DNA from: Hofstenia miamia
Lineage: Eukaryota > Xenacoelomorpha > Acoela > Hofsteniidae
Direction of reading: 5' to 3'
DNA: 64,000 nucleotides
Assembly (NCBI GenBank): GCA_900660155.1
Contig: CABFPE010000134.1
Span: forward strand, 87,587 to 151,586
Below, piece after piece: positions 39,331 through 54,864 of this stretch; the first letter of the stretch is position 1; each line of letters starts with the position of its first letter. The notes beneath the pieces were generated by a model that saw only the letters and a list, made by a program, of their open reading frames with translations, did not search any database and was not told the DNA's origin. The position numbers were made by a program, and so were the translations under genes.

Positions 39331-40292
39331 CTAAACACTTAGTTTGAGAATGAATTAAAAGTTCTCTAAGCGCAGCAATGATTTTTAACACAATTTTTCG
39401 CCATTACATGTAAACACATCACCCACAAACGCGAGCACACTTAATGATTTCAAAAGTTCAAAATTGACAAAAGTTTAACGTGACATGAAGCAGTTTAGGG
39501 TTAAGTTAACCCTATATGACATGTTTCTTTCAGACAACGATAATTCAAAAGCCTTGTAACTCATTGTGAATTTAAGGCAACAAACTGAAAAAGTTGATAA
39601 ATGCTGCTATAGTGAGCCTATTCGATTATGCGTCTCTATTCATACAATAAAGAAGAAGAAGAAGATAAGATAAGATAAGAGATTCTATATTCAGATAAAT
39701 TTTTACAATTCAATAACTGATAATTTATCTGATGTGTGAAATAAAGGAATAGAAAAATAATAATGGGTTTTCTCTCTCAAGTATTTAGATGATGATTTTG
39801 ATTTATGAGGTGGGTGAAATAAAGGAATACAAAAAATTATTGTAAAATTCGTAAATATAGTAACCCTAGAAAACGTTATAATATATATCAGTAAGACATG
39901 GGAAAGATTTAGCTTTCGAATTGTAAGTAAAATAACCCTAAGTGTTGATAATAGAATTGGTTAGAACATTAAAAAATGTCCCTAGAAATTATAATAATAT
40001 TGGTCAAAATATTAGACATTCGTCTGTATTGAATCGAATTATTTCTGTCAATTTCACTTAAAGAGTTGTTGTATGCATCCATCATATGACAAATATGTAA
40101 TCAAAAAATAGAACGAAGTCATTGATGGCACCGTAAGTAAAGTTAAGTTTAGTTTGTTTAATTCTGGTATTGAAAAAAAATACTGTAAGACATAAGAATA
40201 CATGATTAATTTTTCCTTCCAGCAGAGTTTATTTTCAATATTTTCTTCATAAAAACCATCAGATTGCTTGCACAAAAATTACGCTATCGTAA

Positions 40293-40409
40293 ATCTCGGT
40301 TTTCGCGGAACTAGTACAAGCCAAGTCCCCTAAAACTATATCTCGGATTTCTTGTAAGTCGGATTATTTTCATTAGGCCGAGTCGATCCGACTTAGGCGG
40401 GGTTGCCTG
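40293..40409. mobile_element. Possible pogo/Tc1-like end (copy 2)
   Basis: Counterpart of 8270-8386. Confidence 0.3.
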
Positions 40410-41265
40410 TAATACATAAGTTTAGAAATATTTTTAATGCAAATATTTAGTTATTATTTCAATTGAATTTGAACTTTGTTAGGAATTACAGCTTTATAGC
40501 AGTATATTAGAAATTTTAATGTAAGTTTTGAACCAATTGTCACGAAAAGTTTTTTAAACTTTCTTTTCATAAGATCTAATAATGTCGCTGAAGGTACTGT
40601 TATAACTAGACATCAATTTATTATAGAAGGTTTCATCATTTAAAATTTATTATTTTCTACATTAATGTGCACTACATGAACTCTAATTATTGCACATAAT
40701 TATTAGAAATTATGTTATCGTCAGGGGCAACATTATTAATTGACAGCCAATTACTAAAAGTAGCATTAAATTTAACTCGCTAAACATTTATTCGGATAGG
40801 CAGTTGATAAAAAATTTTGAGAGATAGATTTCTGTTGATCAATATCTCATGATTAATAGTTAGGTTTTAGAAAGGTTTAAGCTTACACAAGAAATATATT
40901 AAAATCTATAGATTTGCAAAAATAAAAATGGTTTCTAAAGTTATGAAAAAATCTCTCCCCATTGTATTGCAAACCAGCCCACCAAATAAACTATATAAAA
41001 ATTTCATACAATGTACTTTCCTGGATAAAATTCAGATTAATATCATTATTGTTTGTAATGTTTTTGTACATTTATTGACGTTTTCAGTCTTGCTACCAGA
41101 GCGATGAAATTGTGTTAAATGTAAGAATGAAGCATACAGTTACCTGTAATTTTTGCAATTGGAAGTAAGGAATAAAAATCAATATATTAACTTTAAATAA
41201 AATATTTTGTAATAAAATTTACACGGAATGTACAAATTAAAATACATGACAAACTAATTACATAA

Positions 41266-44200
41266 TTATATCTCCACATCCTTTACAATGAGTCCTTCAG
41301 TATCAATAGAACTAGATAGAATTGATAATTGGGAATCGCCACCACAAATTTGCTCTAAGTCGCATTTTGTTTTGTCGTTTTGCAACAGACATATAATCAC
41401 TCCGCCACCACCAGCACCAGCAAGACAAACCCCACAACAAATCTCCCGCAAACGATTCAAGATGGAGGTGAGAAAAGGTGGCTCAGTGCTTGCGACAATC
41501 TTTAATTTATAGTCGTAGTATCTGTTTAAGGCTTCACCCAAAATCTCCAAGTTTCCTGCTTGAATCTGGGAAATATACTTCTCTGACCACGCTGTTAGTT
41601 CTCGAATGCAAGTCTCTATTTCTGGACTTCCTGACAAAAAGTTATTAACCACCTAAAATACTGCAGTTGCAAAATATATGATATATAGGAAATTAACTAA
41701 GAACACACATGTACATCTAAATTAAAAGATATACAATAGGATTTGGTAGAGCTAGCTTCAGTAGTCGATTTTTTTCTTGTTGTCGCGAATCTGTTGTTAG
41801 TGTATTAGCAGAGCGCCTAGACACTAAGTACATAATTTTGCTCCAATCTTTGCATATTCACTTAGAAATATAAAAAAATGCAAGTGCTCAACCCTATTGG
41901 AGTGTATTTCCTCTCCCTATTAAACTTTGATTATTACTAAAAAAATTGTTGAGCTTTCCTATTCAGACTTAGTGACATTCCCAACGTTTATTGCAGTCAT
42001 AGCCCCCAATAATAAAAATTTCTAAAGAGCTGCTCATTTTATGTGTTATTGTTTTCAACTGGGTGCACGGTTTTCCCATTTTTGCAAAAACTTATATTGT
42101 TAGTGTGAAAATGTATGAAAAATAAGGAAGAAAATTATATTTGATTAGTTCAGGATGAGATTTAACCAATATTTAATCTAATTCAAAAAGTACACCAATT
42201 TTTAGGTTTGATGACGTCATCAAAATAATGATGGCATCAAATTTTTAAACATTGGGAATTAAGGGTGCTGATATGAGGAACATGCAAATTTTCATTTTAA
42301 TATCATTATCCGATTCAAAGTTAGATATGTGGGAGAAGTACTTTCTCTCCAGGCCTGAGCAGGCCAAAAAAGCCAAGGTCAACGAGGGTTAAGAAATCAA
42401 ATGTTTGTACGAACTATTTCCAAGATTGTCACATGCTAAAATTAAATCTGGAATTTATATGGAATTCATGTATCACACGTCACTTGCTTGATGCTTGGTA
42501 ATATAAAAACATTTCCTATTTTTAGGAAACAATCTGATGTATAATGAAGTAACAAACATTTTTTTCTTATTGTGAGAAATACAGTTACGAACACTGAATT
42601 ATTTCAACTGAGCCAGGTAAATTCCGTCTTTTGTTATTTCTACCAGGGTTAGCGCCTACTGTATATTGTTGAAACCATTCCACAGTAAATAACATTATAT
42701 TCTACTTCAAATCAAATAATTCATTCAAAATAGAAATCTTTTAGTCGAAATGGAATTCCTCTATTTCGTAACTGATTTCTTATTGTGAGAAATACAGTTA
42801 CGAACACTGAATTATTTCAACTGAGCCAGGTAAATTCCGTCTTTTGTTATTTCTACCAGGGTTAGCGCCTACTGTATATTGTTGAAACCATTCCACAGTA
42901 AATAACATTATATTCTACTTCAAATCAAATAATTCATTCAAAATAGAAATCTTTTAGTCGAAATGGAATTCCTGCGCTTCAATATTGCAAATAACTATTC
43001 TATATTATTCATTTCCTCGTAAACTATAAAGAGTCAAAAGTCAGATTACCCAGTTAATTATAATACGCTTAGAAAACGTATTTTAAAAACAAGAAACGCA
43101 ACGATTGCAGAAATCTACAATCAATTATTCGAAAAAATTCATCAACTATTCGGCGCCAATAATTATGTAGTATAATATGTTGCGCATATGTATAAGCATG
43201 TATGATCTTACATATTGTTGTTAACATCCTAATCTATAGAATGCGAATAATTGGAAAATGGATTCTACTTTTGTGAATTTGATTAATTAATATAGAAGTA
43301 GACAAAGATTAAAACCTGCTGCAAAATGTTTTTGGCTAATCTTGGAACACCACAATAAACGAGACAGAGCTTTTCTTCAAGTTTGGATCTGGCAGCATCA
43401 CTCATTTCACGCATTTCATAAGTAATTTTAACAGGCAGTGTTGGTTCAGAGCGTGATATTTTAAGTCCACCAGGTATCATTCCACCCACTTGATCTTGCC
43501 AGCCTCCACCTGTGGTCATAACCTGTTCAACCATTAACACTAAGTGATTTAAGGCGTCCAAATCGTAAGAGCGACAAGCCGCTCTTGCAACAGCAGCTAA
43601 AGCACATCCGGCTAAAATGCTACTCGTTCCCAACCCAGAACCAAGAGGCAGATTTGACCAAGTTTCCAATTGATATCCGTTTGCGTCAAGCGGCGAAATC
43701 TCGAGAACCGTGAAAACTGCTTTCAACAGTGCACATTTCTCTGTTGGAGACACGACCACCAGATCAGAAGGCGATGTGCAAACCAGTGGATGCAAACCAG
43801 TTTGCACCAAAATTATTGATGACTCACCTAAATAAAAAATTATAAATATTGTGATATATTAAATATGTACTAATCTAAGAAGAAAAATCTAACTTACAAA
43901 AAATGAAAATACCTTGCTTCAATTAATATCTATTAAAATCATATTCTGGCTGTATATTGACACAACGATTCAAAAAATATTGCATTGTAATATAGAAAAA
44001 TAACAGAATGTATAGTATGATGTGATAAAGGTTTCTAAACATGTCGCTAAAAAATTTTTTTCACTATCAATTGAAAATTCCAGAAGGGGTGGTGCAAAAC
44101 CAGAGGCTTGACATCGGTTGAGTTGGGCGAGAACGAAATAGGGCCGATTCATTGCAAAAATGGCATAAACTTTCAAAAAAAGCCAGCTTAACAATTACCC

Positions 44201-47200
44201 AAAAGCGTATATCAATTCAAATGCAGTGAATGCTATAGAACATGCGTTGAAAAAATTTACATTAAGTTTTGAAAATTTACAGTAGTATATACTATACATG
44301 TAATTCAACTTAGGGTTTCCATTTTTAAGACACTCAACCTTGGTATAGCAAAAACCGAAAAATCGAAGTTTTCGATGTAAATCATATGAATTTTCTCAAA
44401 ATGCGCCGAATTGCCATTAATTTTAAGAGCTTGGAAAGTAAGACTAAGGTCTAAATGTTCGGCCCATATACAAATATTTGCAAAACTAAAAAACGTAAAG
44501 AAAATGTACGTATCCCACTATATAAAAGCGTTTTTCAATCACAAGACAATTCATAATGACATTAAATATTAGTTAGTTTTAGTTGCCTATATGCATTTGA
44601 ACAAAAATCTCTTGAATTAGCATGTGGCTAATAGAACATAAGAGTTGATAATTCAATGCCCATGAAAAGTAGTGCTGTGTTTACATAAACCACATGTTCA
44701 TTCCAATGTTACTGCGAACACCGTGCAAAACTACTGTTACTAATTAATTGCCCAACGGAAGACGCGACTGACGAAATTAAACCTTAAACAGCCTGTTGTC
44801 AATTCAAAATGAACAAACCGCTTTTTCACATTTACAAGGAATTTTTTCAGGCATGGACACATCTTTTGGTGAATGTGAATAAAGCTTATTGCTGTGGAAA
44901 GAGTGCTTGAAAAGATTTTTTATTTTCCATTGAAAATTCCGACTTTTTAAAAAAAATTTGAATCCGGATGAAGAACAATTTGACCGATGTCCGTCCGTTA
45001 TTTCAAATTCTTTGTATATACTTGGGTGGATTGAGAATGAGGCCTTTGAAAACAAGAAACAGTAGACTTTGATAAAACCAATGTATGATTGTCAAGAAAT
45101 CTGAAGACTTTCAAAATATCAAGAAAATGATTTAAAATATTCGACAATAAGCATTGATTAACGTGCGTAATTAAATCATGCGTCCAAAATTATTTAAATG
45201 TATGAATTGATACACCTGATCACTAGCAACTCCTAATGAATTTGACCAGGGACGAATGTTAAGAATTTTAATTCAAAGAGACTATTATGAACATTGTTCT
45301 AAAAAAATTTCATCAGGGGTGGTAACCGCGTTTGCTGTTAACAGCAGATGCTGTTAATAGTAACAGCATAATGTGTGCTTTTAACAGCAAATCAAATTGG
45401 ATTGAGCCAACAAAGCACTTTTACACTATATTTTGCTGCCTTTAGGCTTATTATAAGTGTCTGCAAGTATATTTAAGTTAATGCATTATTGTGTACAACA
45501 CTCATTATTTGATGTTATTTCAAATATATTATGTTGCAGTTTTTCAATTGAAAATAACCAATATAATATTGATGTACTCATTAAACGCAATTGTTCTGAT
45601 GATGTGAATTTTGTATCGAATTGGGATTTGTGGCAGATCATGCAAATTGGCTGAAGAACTAAATTTTACTTTTCCAACCATTAGCAACTGACTTCACTTG
45701 TTTAGTAATTTTGTAATTTTTGGTATTTTTTTGAAATTTAACTTTTAGAATATAATTTTAGCTATAAACTTTTATAGTAATTGGGTGGATATGCATAAGT
45801 TAGGATCCTGCTAATCAACAAATTTATCTGAGTTCGAATCCAAATATTGAGTATATTTTTGCCAAATCGTACTGTATTAGGTCATTTAAGAACAAATGAA
45901 ATTCAAAATTCTTAATGCATTGAATAAATTTTCACCTAAATTAGGAATTCGGAAATTAGTCAAAAGCAACAACAATATGAAAATACATTGTACACATTTG
46001 AAAAATATGTAAACAAAGAAATACATGCAAACAGGATTCATAAAAATTCAAATCTGAAGTATTTTTCAAATCCAAATCCAAATACTAAAATTGCAGCATC
46101 CCCGTATAAGTTTGGGGGCAGACATCATTGTTTCCAGGCCTAGGCATTGTTCTCAAAGGCTTTTAGTAACAAAATAATAGCACTAAACTTTACAAAATGG
46201 CTGCTGTTAATATTAACAGCAGATAATACTGTTAACAGGAAATTTGCCAACCCTGTCAATAATTGTTTCTAAATATATAAGCATATTTAAAAATAGGGAG
46301 TGGAGATGTAGCACAACTACATAAGATTTGGATAAAATCTTTATCATGATGTTGGAACATTATAAATGAAATAAAACCTGGGATTCTTTTGCATCTAGCA
46401 CCAATGGGCTTTTTTCCATCGATTGAAAGAGATAAATTTATGACTGCGCCTCCAACTATGTAGCATTGTGGAGGAGTATCTGACCATCCACCGAAGAGAT
46501 CGATGCGTGCAGGGCACTCAGCGGATGCCCACTGTGACGGCGAGAGAGGCTGCAACGTTTTGAAAGGATTTATGTGAACGTGTGAGAGCGATACGGTGAT
46601 ATTTATCATATGTTGAGTGGCAGCATCGTAATTTCTTGCAGCAGTGATTGATGATCCACCATTCTAAAAAATAATTAACAGACAGGTAATTTAACACAAA
46701 ATAGTTAAATGAAGTCCCCATAGATTTTGACAACCCATAAATATAGATTTGTAGAAAAAGTTCACTAGACGCAACAATCAATTTTAAAACCAAATATTTC
46801 AAGTGCAATTCCAAAAAAACGAAGAAAACTTTAATAAATCTTTGGAGTACCAAAACAATTTTCACTACTTTGTTTACCAGAAGGGTAATATATGTTAATT
46901 ATGGTATAACTGGCAGTGCTAATAATCTTCATAATGTACATCCACATATAAACAGTTCTGTACTGAATTGGATTTACGATAACAAGAACGTGTGATTGAT
47001 TTCAATCTGGTGTTGACACAATAGCAGGTTCGACCCCTCATGCATGTAGATGAAAACTTGCATATCATTGAATTTTTTTCTAAGACATCACCAACAACCA
47101 AACAGAGAAACTTATGACATAGACTTATGAAAAAATAACATTTCAATAAAAAATATCAATGACAGAAGAGGTGCACCCAAAACAATACAAAAATGTATTA

Positions 47201-48963
47201 ATTAGCTACAGATTAGTAGAAAGAATTTATTGAATGGATCAAGTCCTTCAAAACTAAATAATGTTTAAACACACTGCTCTCAAATACGATACAATTTCAG
47301 TATCAACACCAGCAACAATTTATATTGATGGAGTGCACATGCAACTCTTTTGGTAAACCAATGGATAAAAAAAGCATAAATAGTTTAATGGTAAGAACAA
47401 AAATTCTTGAAAGAATAAAAATACTGGTAGTAAAATTCAGTCGTATCCCCAACAGAGAAAAAGGCTAAACACCTAGCAAATTACATTATTACCAGACTAA
47501 ATATTTTATCTAAACACAGAAACACTAATATATCTGAAGTAATTAGAACTGAGTGGTATTGAGAAATAATAAAACTCTGGTGTCTAAGTCTTACAGATAA
47601 CCACTGTCTTCTGGCGTCAATCATAAGTTGTACTCTTTTCAAAAGGTTATCTTTGAATAATTTTAATGCGGGTTGGAAGGCTGGATGATTGGAACCGCCG
47701 AACCTAATTCGATTATCCATCAAATTAAGAACATCGGCAGTATGTGAAAAAATGCGAGTGATGCAGCAATAGTCATTAGAATTAGCGGCCTCCAAACAAA
47801 GTTCGTCCAGAAGAGCAAGTAATTCATCTGCACGCCCATCAGAAACTAAATAATAACCAGATTAACTGAAATGATAACATACAAAGTTAAATATTTTTAC
47901 AGGCTAATACTGAGATTTGATAAATTGAAAAAATAAAGGGCTTTAATGGACATACAAATGCGTACTGTACTGTTCAATTAAAATTTTGAGAATATCATTT
48001 GTATTGCAAATATATAAATACACATATTTCTTAATAAAATTGCTGAAGGACAGTAAGCTATTAACAAATAAAAATAATAAGTTCAGCAATCTTGAATGCG
48101 CCTAGAGTGAAGTACAAAGATGTAATGTGAACAATATCAATTACTAATGCAGGAAATCTAAATAACCATGGAAGTACTAAAAAGTGCCTGAAAAATGATG
48201 TAGATTTTGTGTGATCACATACCTTGAAGTAAACCCATGTTATGGGATGTTCTCTAAAGATCGTAAAATACGAGATAAAAGTACAGAAAAACAGAGTAAA
48301 TTTTGTTGAATAAGTGTGAATCCATACCTTGGAAAAGCAAGCATGATGCTAAGAGACTTGCTCTAAAATCAAATTGAAAAATCATGTAAATGGGTGTGAT
48401 GAATTTTGTACAAACATCAACTGAGAAATCTAAAAGTGATAGTTACCTTTTCGCATGTAATAAGGTGTTAGAAGTTGATGGTTTCTGAGGGTAAAACTCT
48501 GTCTGATTAGATCATCAGAAATTTTGTGAAGAAGGTCATTCCTGTTGGTAATGTATTGAGATGCATCAGCAGAAGCATAAATTTGTTTAAGCGAATACCT
48601 CTCACTTTGAAGCCAATTACGAACTTGAACTTTGTCAATAACCACATCGCTGTTCTAAATATTCCGGAAAACTATTAAAAACTCAATTTCAAATTACCAA
48701 GCGCTTGTACAGAAACAGAATTGTACAAATATTTAAACAACAGGAAGTAAAAAATTTACTTCCTTCAAAAGGAAAGCTTAAAATGTTTCTACTTAGTAAA
48801 CATTTAAACAGCACTGCTATTGAAGAAACAACATTGTATACATAACGTTGCTTCAGTGAATATTATAACTCAATAGTATTTCAAATTGACTATGCGATAT
48901 ACACATTAGTTTTACATATTTTATCTCCTTTTGTGGTGTTGTACAGTAACATATTTGTATATA

Positions 48964-49001
<38 letters not shown>

Positions 49002-52000
49002 TATTGTAAATATTTGTATATAGACATGATGCATTGTACAATCACAGTTCAAACTAAATAAGGTTTGTTAACATTATTCATATTTGGCTTACAATAAGAA
49101 ACTGTCTTACTTTGGGCTAAATAATCACTAAAATAATTGACACCTATACAACTATTTTTCATGTTTTGTTAAGTAAAAATGTGGATGGAGAAAGTGTAAT
49201 GTGATGCTGTTTCTATTTCTAATGTGTGAGGTTATTGGAGGTAGAATAAGTGTTTTCATGCCTTTTTCATTATAAATAATGAAATTGGATCAAGTAAGTC
49301 AGTTATATTTTTATATCATGATTCAAACTCAAATTTCAACAAAAAACGAGGCCAGTTTCACACGAACCTCTCCAAATTATGGTTTGCAACCCAAAGAGCT
49401 TCATTAAGTTCTATGTAATATTCGTCCTCCAAAACATGTGTCCTTCAGTTTTTCAGATTACTTTTTCATTCATTGAATGGTTCAAGGCATTGCTGGTTAC
49501 CAAATATCACTTTTTAAACTTTGCAAACTCCCAAAAATTATTTCTCAATGCCTCGCAAAACTCTCTTGCATGTAATGTTGCGTAGTCAAAGGGTTCATAA
49601 ATACCCACTTAGAGTAAAAACCCGAAATTGGCAAATGTCATTTTAACAAAACAAAGTTTATTAGCATTAGTAAAAAATGCTAAGAATCCAGTAACGCCCC
49701 TTTCACAAAACACTTTGCTTGATGACACATTTTATTTGTTGTACATTTAAGCTGTTTAACATTGATAGCACATACTTACATTATCTTTGTTAACGAAATA
49801 GCAGTATTTACTAAACTATAGTCAATAAATGTATGCATTTTAAAGCGGGAAAATGAGAAATCTTGCAAACAGAATTAAAAATGCGAAAGAAATACTTACA
49901 GACTGAAGATTAATTAACGACAAAATATTATCCAAACAATTATTAAAGAGCCGCGCGGTGAAAAGCGTCCGCTCACAATTTTCTTCGAACAGATCATTTT
50001 CTGATATGTTGAGGCGAGCAACCAATTGATCAAGAGGTTTCATGAAAAAATTACCCTCATTGCAATCATCATGTTTGCCAAAGCCAACGAAAATGGCAGC
50101 TAAATTAGCAAGTTCACATAATCATAAATGTGGCGGACAATTGATCGTTTAATTTATTCTATTAAAAATTAGATATTTGACGATTAATCCGCTACCACAT
50201 TCTTAGAATGAAATTACTAGATTTTTGGAAAATAAGATTTGTAGTAAAATGCGAAGTCACAATTTAGACAATTTACCTTTGACCAAATGACTTTTGAAAA
50301 TGATAGCATTTGACGGGATGGATGCAAATATTATATCCACTCCATCAAGTTGAGAGTTCTCTCCAACAACACACTCGTCGATTATGCTGTTCATGATTAC
50401 TGCTCGAGCACCGATCTAAATTAAATACACAATAATCTTCACTTATTGTTGTAAAGTACTTAGAACACATAAAAAGCGGCGAAATAAAAAAACAAGATTT
50501 TAGTAAAATATACATACCATGCTTTTCTTGACGACTGAGTTCTGCACATGGACATTTGGTTGAACATCGCATTTTTTAAGTATAGAATGGAGAAAACCAC
50601 CCTTAATTGAGTTGTCAGTTCTTTCTGAAGGCACATTGCAAGTGATATAACTGTATTTATTAAAGGAAGCATAAAGCTTTTCAGCAAGATCGTCGTTGGA
50701 GGCTGCCTCATTCGATAGATAATTTAAAAAATGAGTGACAATGCTTAGTCTCAATGGAATCACATCATTGTCCAAAGCAGCATACGTAGCTAAAATATAT
50801 TTTGAATATCAAGTCAAATACTTACATATATGGAAATACATAAAATATTTACTAGAAACTAACAACAATTTTTAGTAAGTTGTTAAAATCCTAATGGTAT
50901 TTCGGGCAAATTGGAAAAGCGTCAATAATATCGTAAGAATTCAAACTATGATATGATGCACAAAGGGAAAGTAATTAAAACTGTGAATCTCCTGGTAATC
51001 TAAAGCCCTTTAAGTAATATAATGCATCCATTTTTGAATACATTTATATTTTCCAATTTAATGGTAATGTGGTCAAAATTAAAGGATGAAAGTAACCGCA
51101 GTGTTTGTTAGTAAAGTGTTCTGAATAAAATCACAAGAACACAGGGCCTTTAATTGGCGATTTCCTTAATATTGAATACAACCAGATGCGATCCGAACCA
51201 ATATCGAATTAGGGCGGCTCAATTTTTCTTCTAAAATTATTATAAAACGATTAGTTATACAAATCTAATCTTATATTGCAACAGTGTAGTGATTTATGAA
51301 GTTCTCTCAAAAACCTTAAGGTATATAGAAGGTGGTTCTAAAATCACGAAGAAAATAAATTTCTATAATTAAGTACACAATATCAGCAAATTCTCTCATT
51401 TGATAGAAAACAAATTGGAATTATTACAGTAAATGCTCGATATGTGCAATGCGGCTAGCTTTCACTGCCACATACACTTTCTTTGCTCTTTTGTAATCCT
51501 AGAGATATTTGGCCCATTTCCCTAGAGAAAATTGTGTTAATTTTGTCCATATTACAGCTGGAGAGAGATCGGGTGATCGAGGTGGCCACCCTCTGTTCAA
51601 ATTGGCGGCTGATGATTTTGCTTCCAAATTTCGTTGTTAGGTAATCTTTGACACAGTTTGCGATATTGAACAGAGCGCTATCCTGCTGAAAAATCCTTTT
51701 GCGCAGCATCCTCCTCTGCGCCCGAGTTATGACATGGGCCTTCAACTCTCACCTTAGCATTGTCATGAAAGAAGAAAGAAGGGACCATCATAGTTCAAGT
51801 AGATCCTGTCCAAACTGCCATTTTTGAGGGTGAAGGGATCATGTGGCCATAATGTGTAGAGTATTGTCACCCCATATGAAAGAATAGACACAGCTATCCA
51901 TGAAGAAGTGTGCTCATTCGCCTACAATACAGAATTTGCATAGGGAATATCGATTTCACATTGTTGAACAAAAATGAGCTAAGTCCTGACGTTTTTGATA

Positions 52001-54588
52001 GTCAGTATCTTTGAGTTCAAAGACATGTCTCAGGCGATGGGGTTTTATTTCCTGATATAGACGCATAGTCTCCACCGTCGAGTGAGGGACATGTGCATCC
52101 CCTCAAGAATTCTGCACTGCTACAGATTCTATGTACTTGTTTTGATTTGAGGGTAATTGTACCATCAGAGAAAGAAACTACACTGCCAGTGGTTTAAATA
52201 TTTCAACTATCCTTGTTACAGTGGTTGATGAACATGGATTTTTTTCAAATATTTTTTAAATACAAAATTTAAGCACCCGTTTTTAAATTAATTTTGAATG
52301 TAAAAAATGGCTTCAAATAAATATAAATTTACAACCAATCAAATTCCAATATTGATGCAATAAAACAAAGCAAAAATTGCGTGCGTGCATTAGTGCATGC
52401 CCAAAGAAGAGCACCTTAATTTCCTTAAGGACTTTATAGCCACCCTGTATTTATACACCTGAGAGTTAGTTCTTAATATGTATTTTATTCAAGAGAAAAA
52501 TGAAAATATTATTTAAAATGGTTTTACTCTTTACTCAAATTTTAATCGGAATATTTACATAAAAGATCAGCAAGTTCATTGTTTAGATATTTTGTGAAAA
52601 CCGTGCCTGAATACGACCGACTATAGTTTTTTTAAAAATAACAGCATAACGTTAATAGAATAAATAAATATATTTTGTATAATCACTAGACAAATAAAAA
52701 GTGCGAACCCGCAAAAAACGGTGCAGACGTCACTATTTTCAAGAATTCTCCAACGATTGGAGGTGAAAGCCACATAGAAAGTCCACTTCCATTAGTCAGC
52801 CCAACAACAGCGTTTTCTACTTTTTCACAAGTTGGCCAAATTAACTACAAAAGTTATTAATGAGCTAATAAAATTATTTAGCAAAAAATGATGTATCGTC
52901 TAATGCAGATTTTTCTTTCGACTAACCCTGCTAAATTATATTCTTACAATACCATTTGGCTTGATGTTTCAACTAGAGATGAGAGCGGTACAGGTTTTTT
53001 AAAATTATTGCCACCACAGAAAAAAAACTTCTCCGCTAACCACCGCAACATCCGTTTTTTACCGCAAACCACCGTAATAAATGAAATTTTACCACTGTAT
53101 ACCGCAACAATGGCTATTTTTATCTTCGCAAAAAAGTTGAGACAATTTCTTAGGTATTTTGTCACTTCGTTCGATTTTATTAAGGTAGTATAAAATTTTC
53201 AATGAAATATGTAAAAATTACTTTAATATTTTATATGTGAGATCTCTTAATTTTGATTCAGAAACATTTTTTTGAGAAATACTTAGAGACTTTAAGCCAA
53301 GCACGTTATATGTATAACTTTATGCCAAGGCAAGTTATTTTGTTTCTACCGCTAACCACCGCAATTGTGTAAATTGCTACCGCGGTATTACCGGACCGCA
53401 CTAATCTCTAGTTTCAACTTTGACTACACAGTGTTGGTAATATTGGTATACTTTGTATTTTCCAAAAAAGGAAAACTTGCATTAAAGAAAAATTCGAATT
53501 TCTAAACGAAAACTATGTGTACTTTAACACTTCATAATAACCGCCATATATATAATGAATTCATGCATTTTGAAAAAAGTTGTCGAAAGCGATTGATCTC
53601 GTTAGCTTTGCAGTTGAAAAAGCGATTTATGCTATTACTAGTTAAAAAATTATATAAGTAAACGACATGTTTTAATAACTACACTTACTTCCTCTAGGCA
53701 TAGCATTCGATTTAAATCTGTGTACCAAAGGCCATTGTGGTACATGGATGCATTCAACATTTCGGTACAACCCATATAAGCATTCAACAATTGAGAAACC
53801 GGAAGACTGCCATTCGCATGAATACTATTGTTGAGGCCTGATCCTGGATAGGTTGCAGAAGACGCATCGATAACTAGCATGGTCGAATTCCTAATAAACT
53901 TACGATGCATAAAATTGTAATTAGACTTCACTAGAATTTAGAAATTTAATCAGCAGTAAGAAGTCACAACCGCTAAAAAATATAGGGAAAAATAGATTTA
54001 ACTTGTTTTTAAATTTTACATAACTAAGATAATAGCTGTCTTTGAATTATCAAATCTTGATGGACAGGAAAAAGCACATAAAACTTGTTAATTGATTACA
54101 GACCTTGAAACTGGAATACGTTGAAATATCAAAAAATGCTTGACTTTTCATTTCCTTTAAATCTAACTCAATATCTACCATAATGTAAATGTGGTTACAA
54201 TCTCACAATAATCGTTCATTTCGAGGTACACAGCGCAATCATATATTGTTAAAAATGCGCATATTTCAAGATAAACTAAATATTTCACTGTATTATATAC
54301 ATTAAGCATCAAACACAATGTTTATACAAACATTTTTGTATAATTTCTAATGAAATTTAATACTTACTGAAAAATATCTGGGCGAATGAATTTCCATTTC
54401 GGAGTGGAGAATTCGGCTACCATTAACAAAGCATTGAGTAATGACGACAGTGAGGAGGGACTAGGGAAAGGATCGGCAATAACATGAAGTTCACATCCTT
54501 TGGGAAGAATAGATCGTAGTTCGTTTTTAATCAGAGATTCCTGAGATGTCCGTGCTCCTGTTACTAACACAAGAGACCATTGAGGCAT
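41266..54588 (-). CDS. FCSK: L-fucose kinase, eleven exons (copy 2)
   Basis: Same gene as 9243-22565. The exons, in coding order, are 54368-54588, 53689-53890, 52709-52844, 50518-50789, 50277-50415, 49900-50099, 48447-48654, 47595-47845, 46378-46663, 43316-43827 and 41266-41652. The open translations of the exons are identical to copy 1 and no disabling change was seen. If this is a real second locus it would encode the same 937-residue protein. If the duplication is an assembly artefact, only one gene exists. Confidence 0.9.
42207..42224. repeat. 18-bp palindrome (copy 2)
   Basis: Counterpart of 10184-10201. Confidence 0.6.
42564..42973. repeat. 213-bp tandem duplication (copy 2)
   Basis: Counterpart of 10541-10950; both units are again identical. 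Confidence 0.92.
45314..46255. mobile_element. hAT-like element (copy 2)
   Basis: Counterpart of 13291-14232. Confidence 0.65.
48223..48253 (-). other. Microexon-like island, 31 nt (copy 2)
   Basis: Counterpart of 16200-16230. Confidence 0.3.
48328..48362 (-). other. Microexon-like island, 35 nt (copy 2)
   Basis: Counterpart of 16305-16339. Confidence 0.3.
48967..48999. repeat. (TA)n microsatellite (copy 2)
   Basis: Same length as 16944-16976. That is notable, because microsatellites normally differ between independent copies or alleles. Confidence 0.95.
51455..52449 (-). pseudogene. Decayed mariner-superfamily transposase (copy 2)
   Basis: Counterpart of 19432-20426. Confidence 0.6.
52973..53411. 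mobile_element. 439-bp MITE (copy 2)
   Basis: Counterpart of 20950-21388, with the same TTTCAA flanks. Confidence 0.85.
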
Positions 54589-54864
54589 TTCTAGAACAGT
54601 AATTCAACTACTGACTGACAAACGCACACGTATTTTCAACAACTTTAAAGATATGTAATGTTACTAGATTAACAAATAGCACATGCTGCCAGTTACTTAT
54701 TGTGTATACACTATCGATGGGCGTATTTTAATTTGCAAAAACCAATAAAATTCAATTGATTGCAAATAATTAGAAGTTGTGTTGTAACATGAATCATTTC
54801 GATCAAAAAAGTACATATAAAAACACATATAAAACACTGAACAAAAAATATAAAATTTTATCAA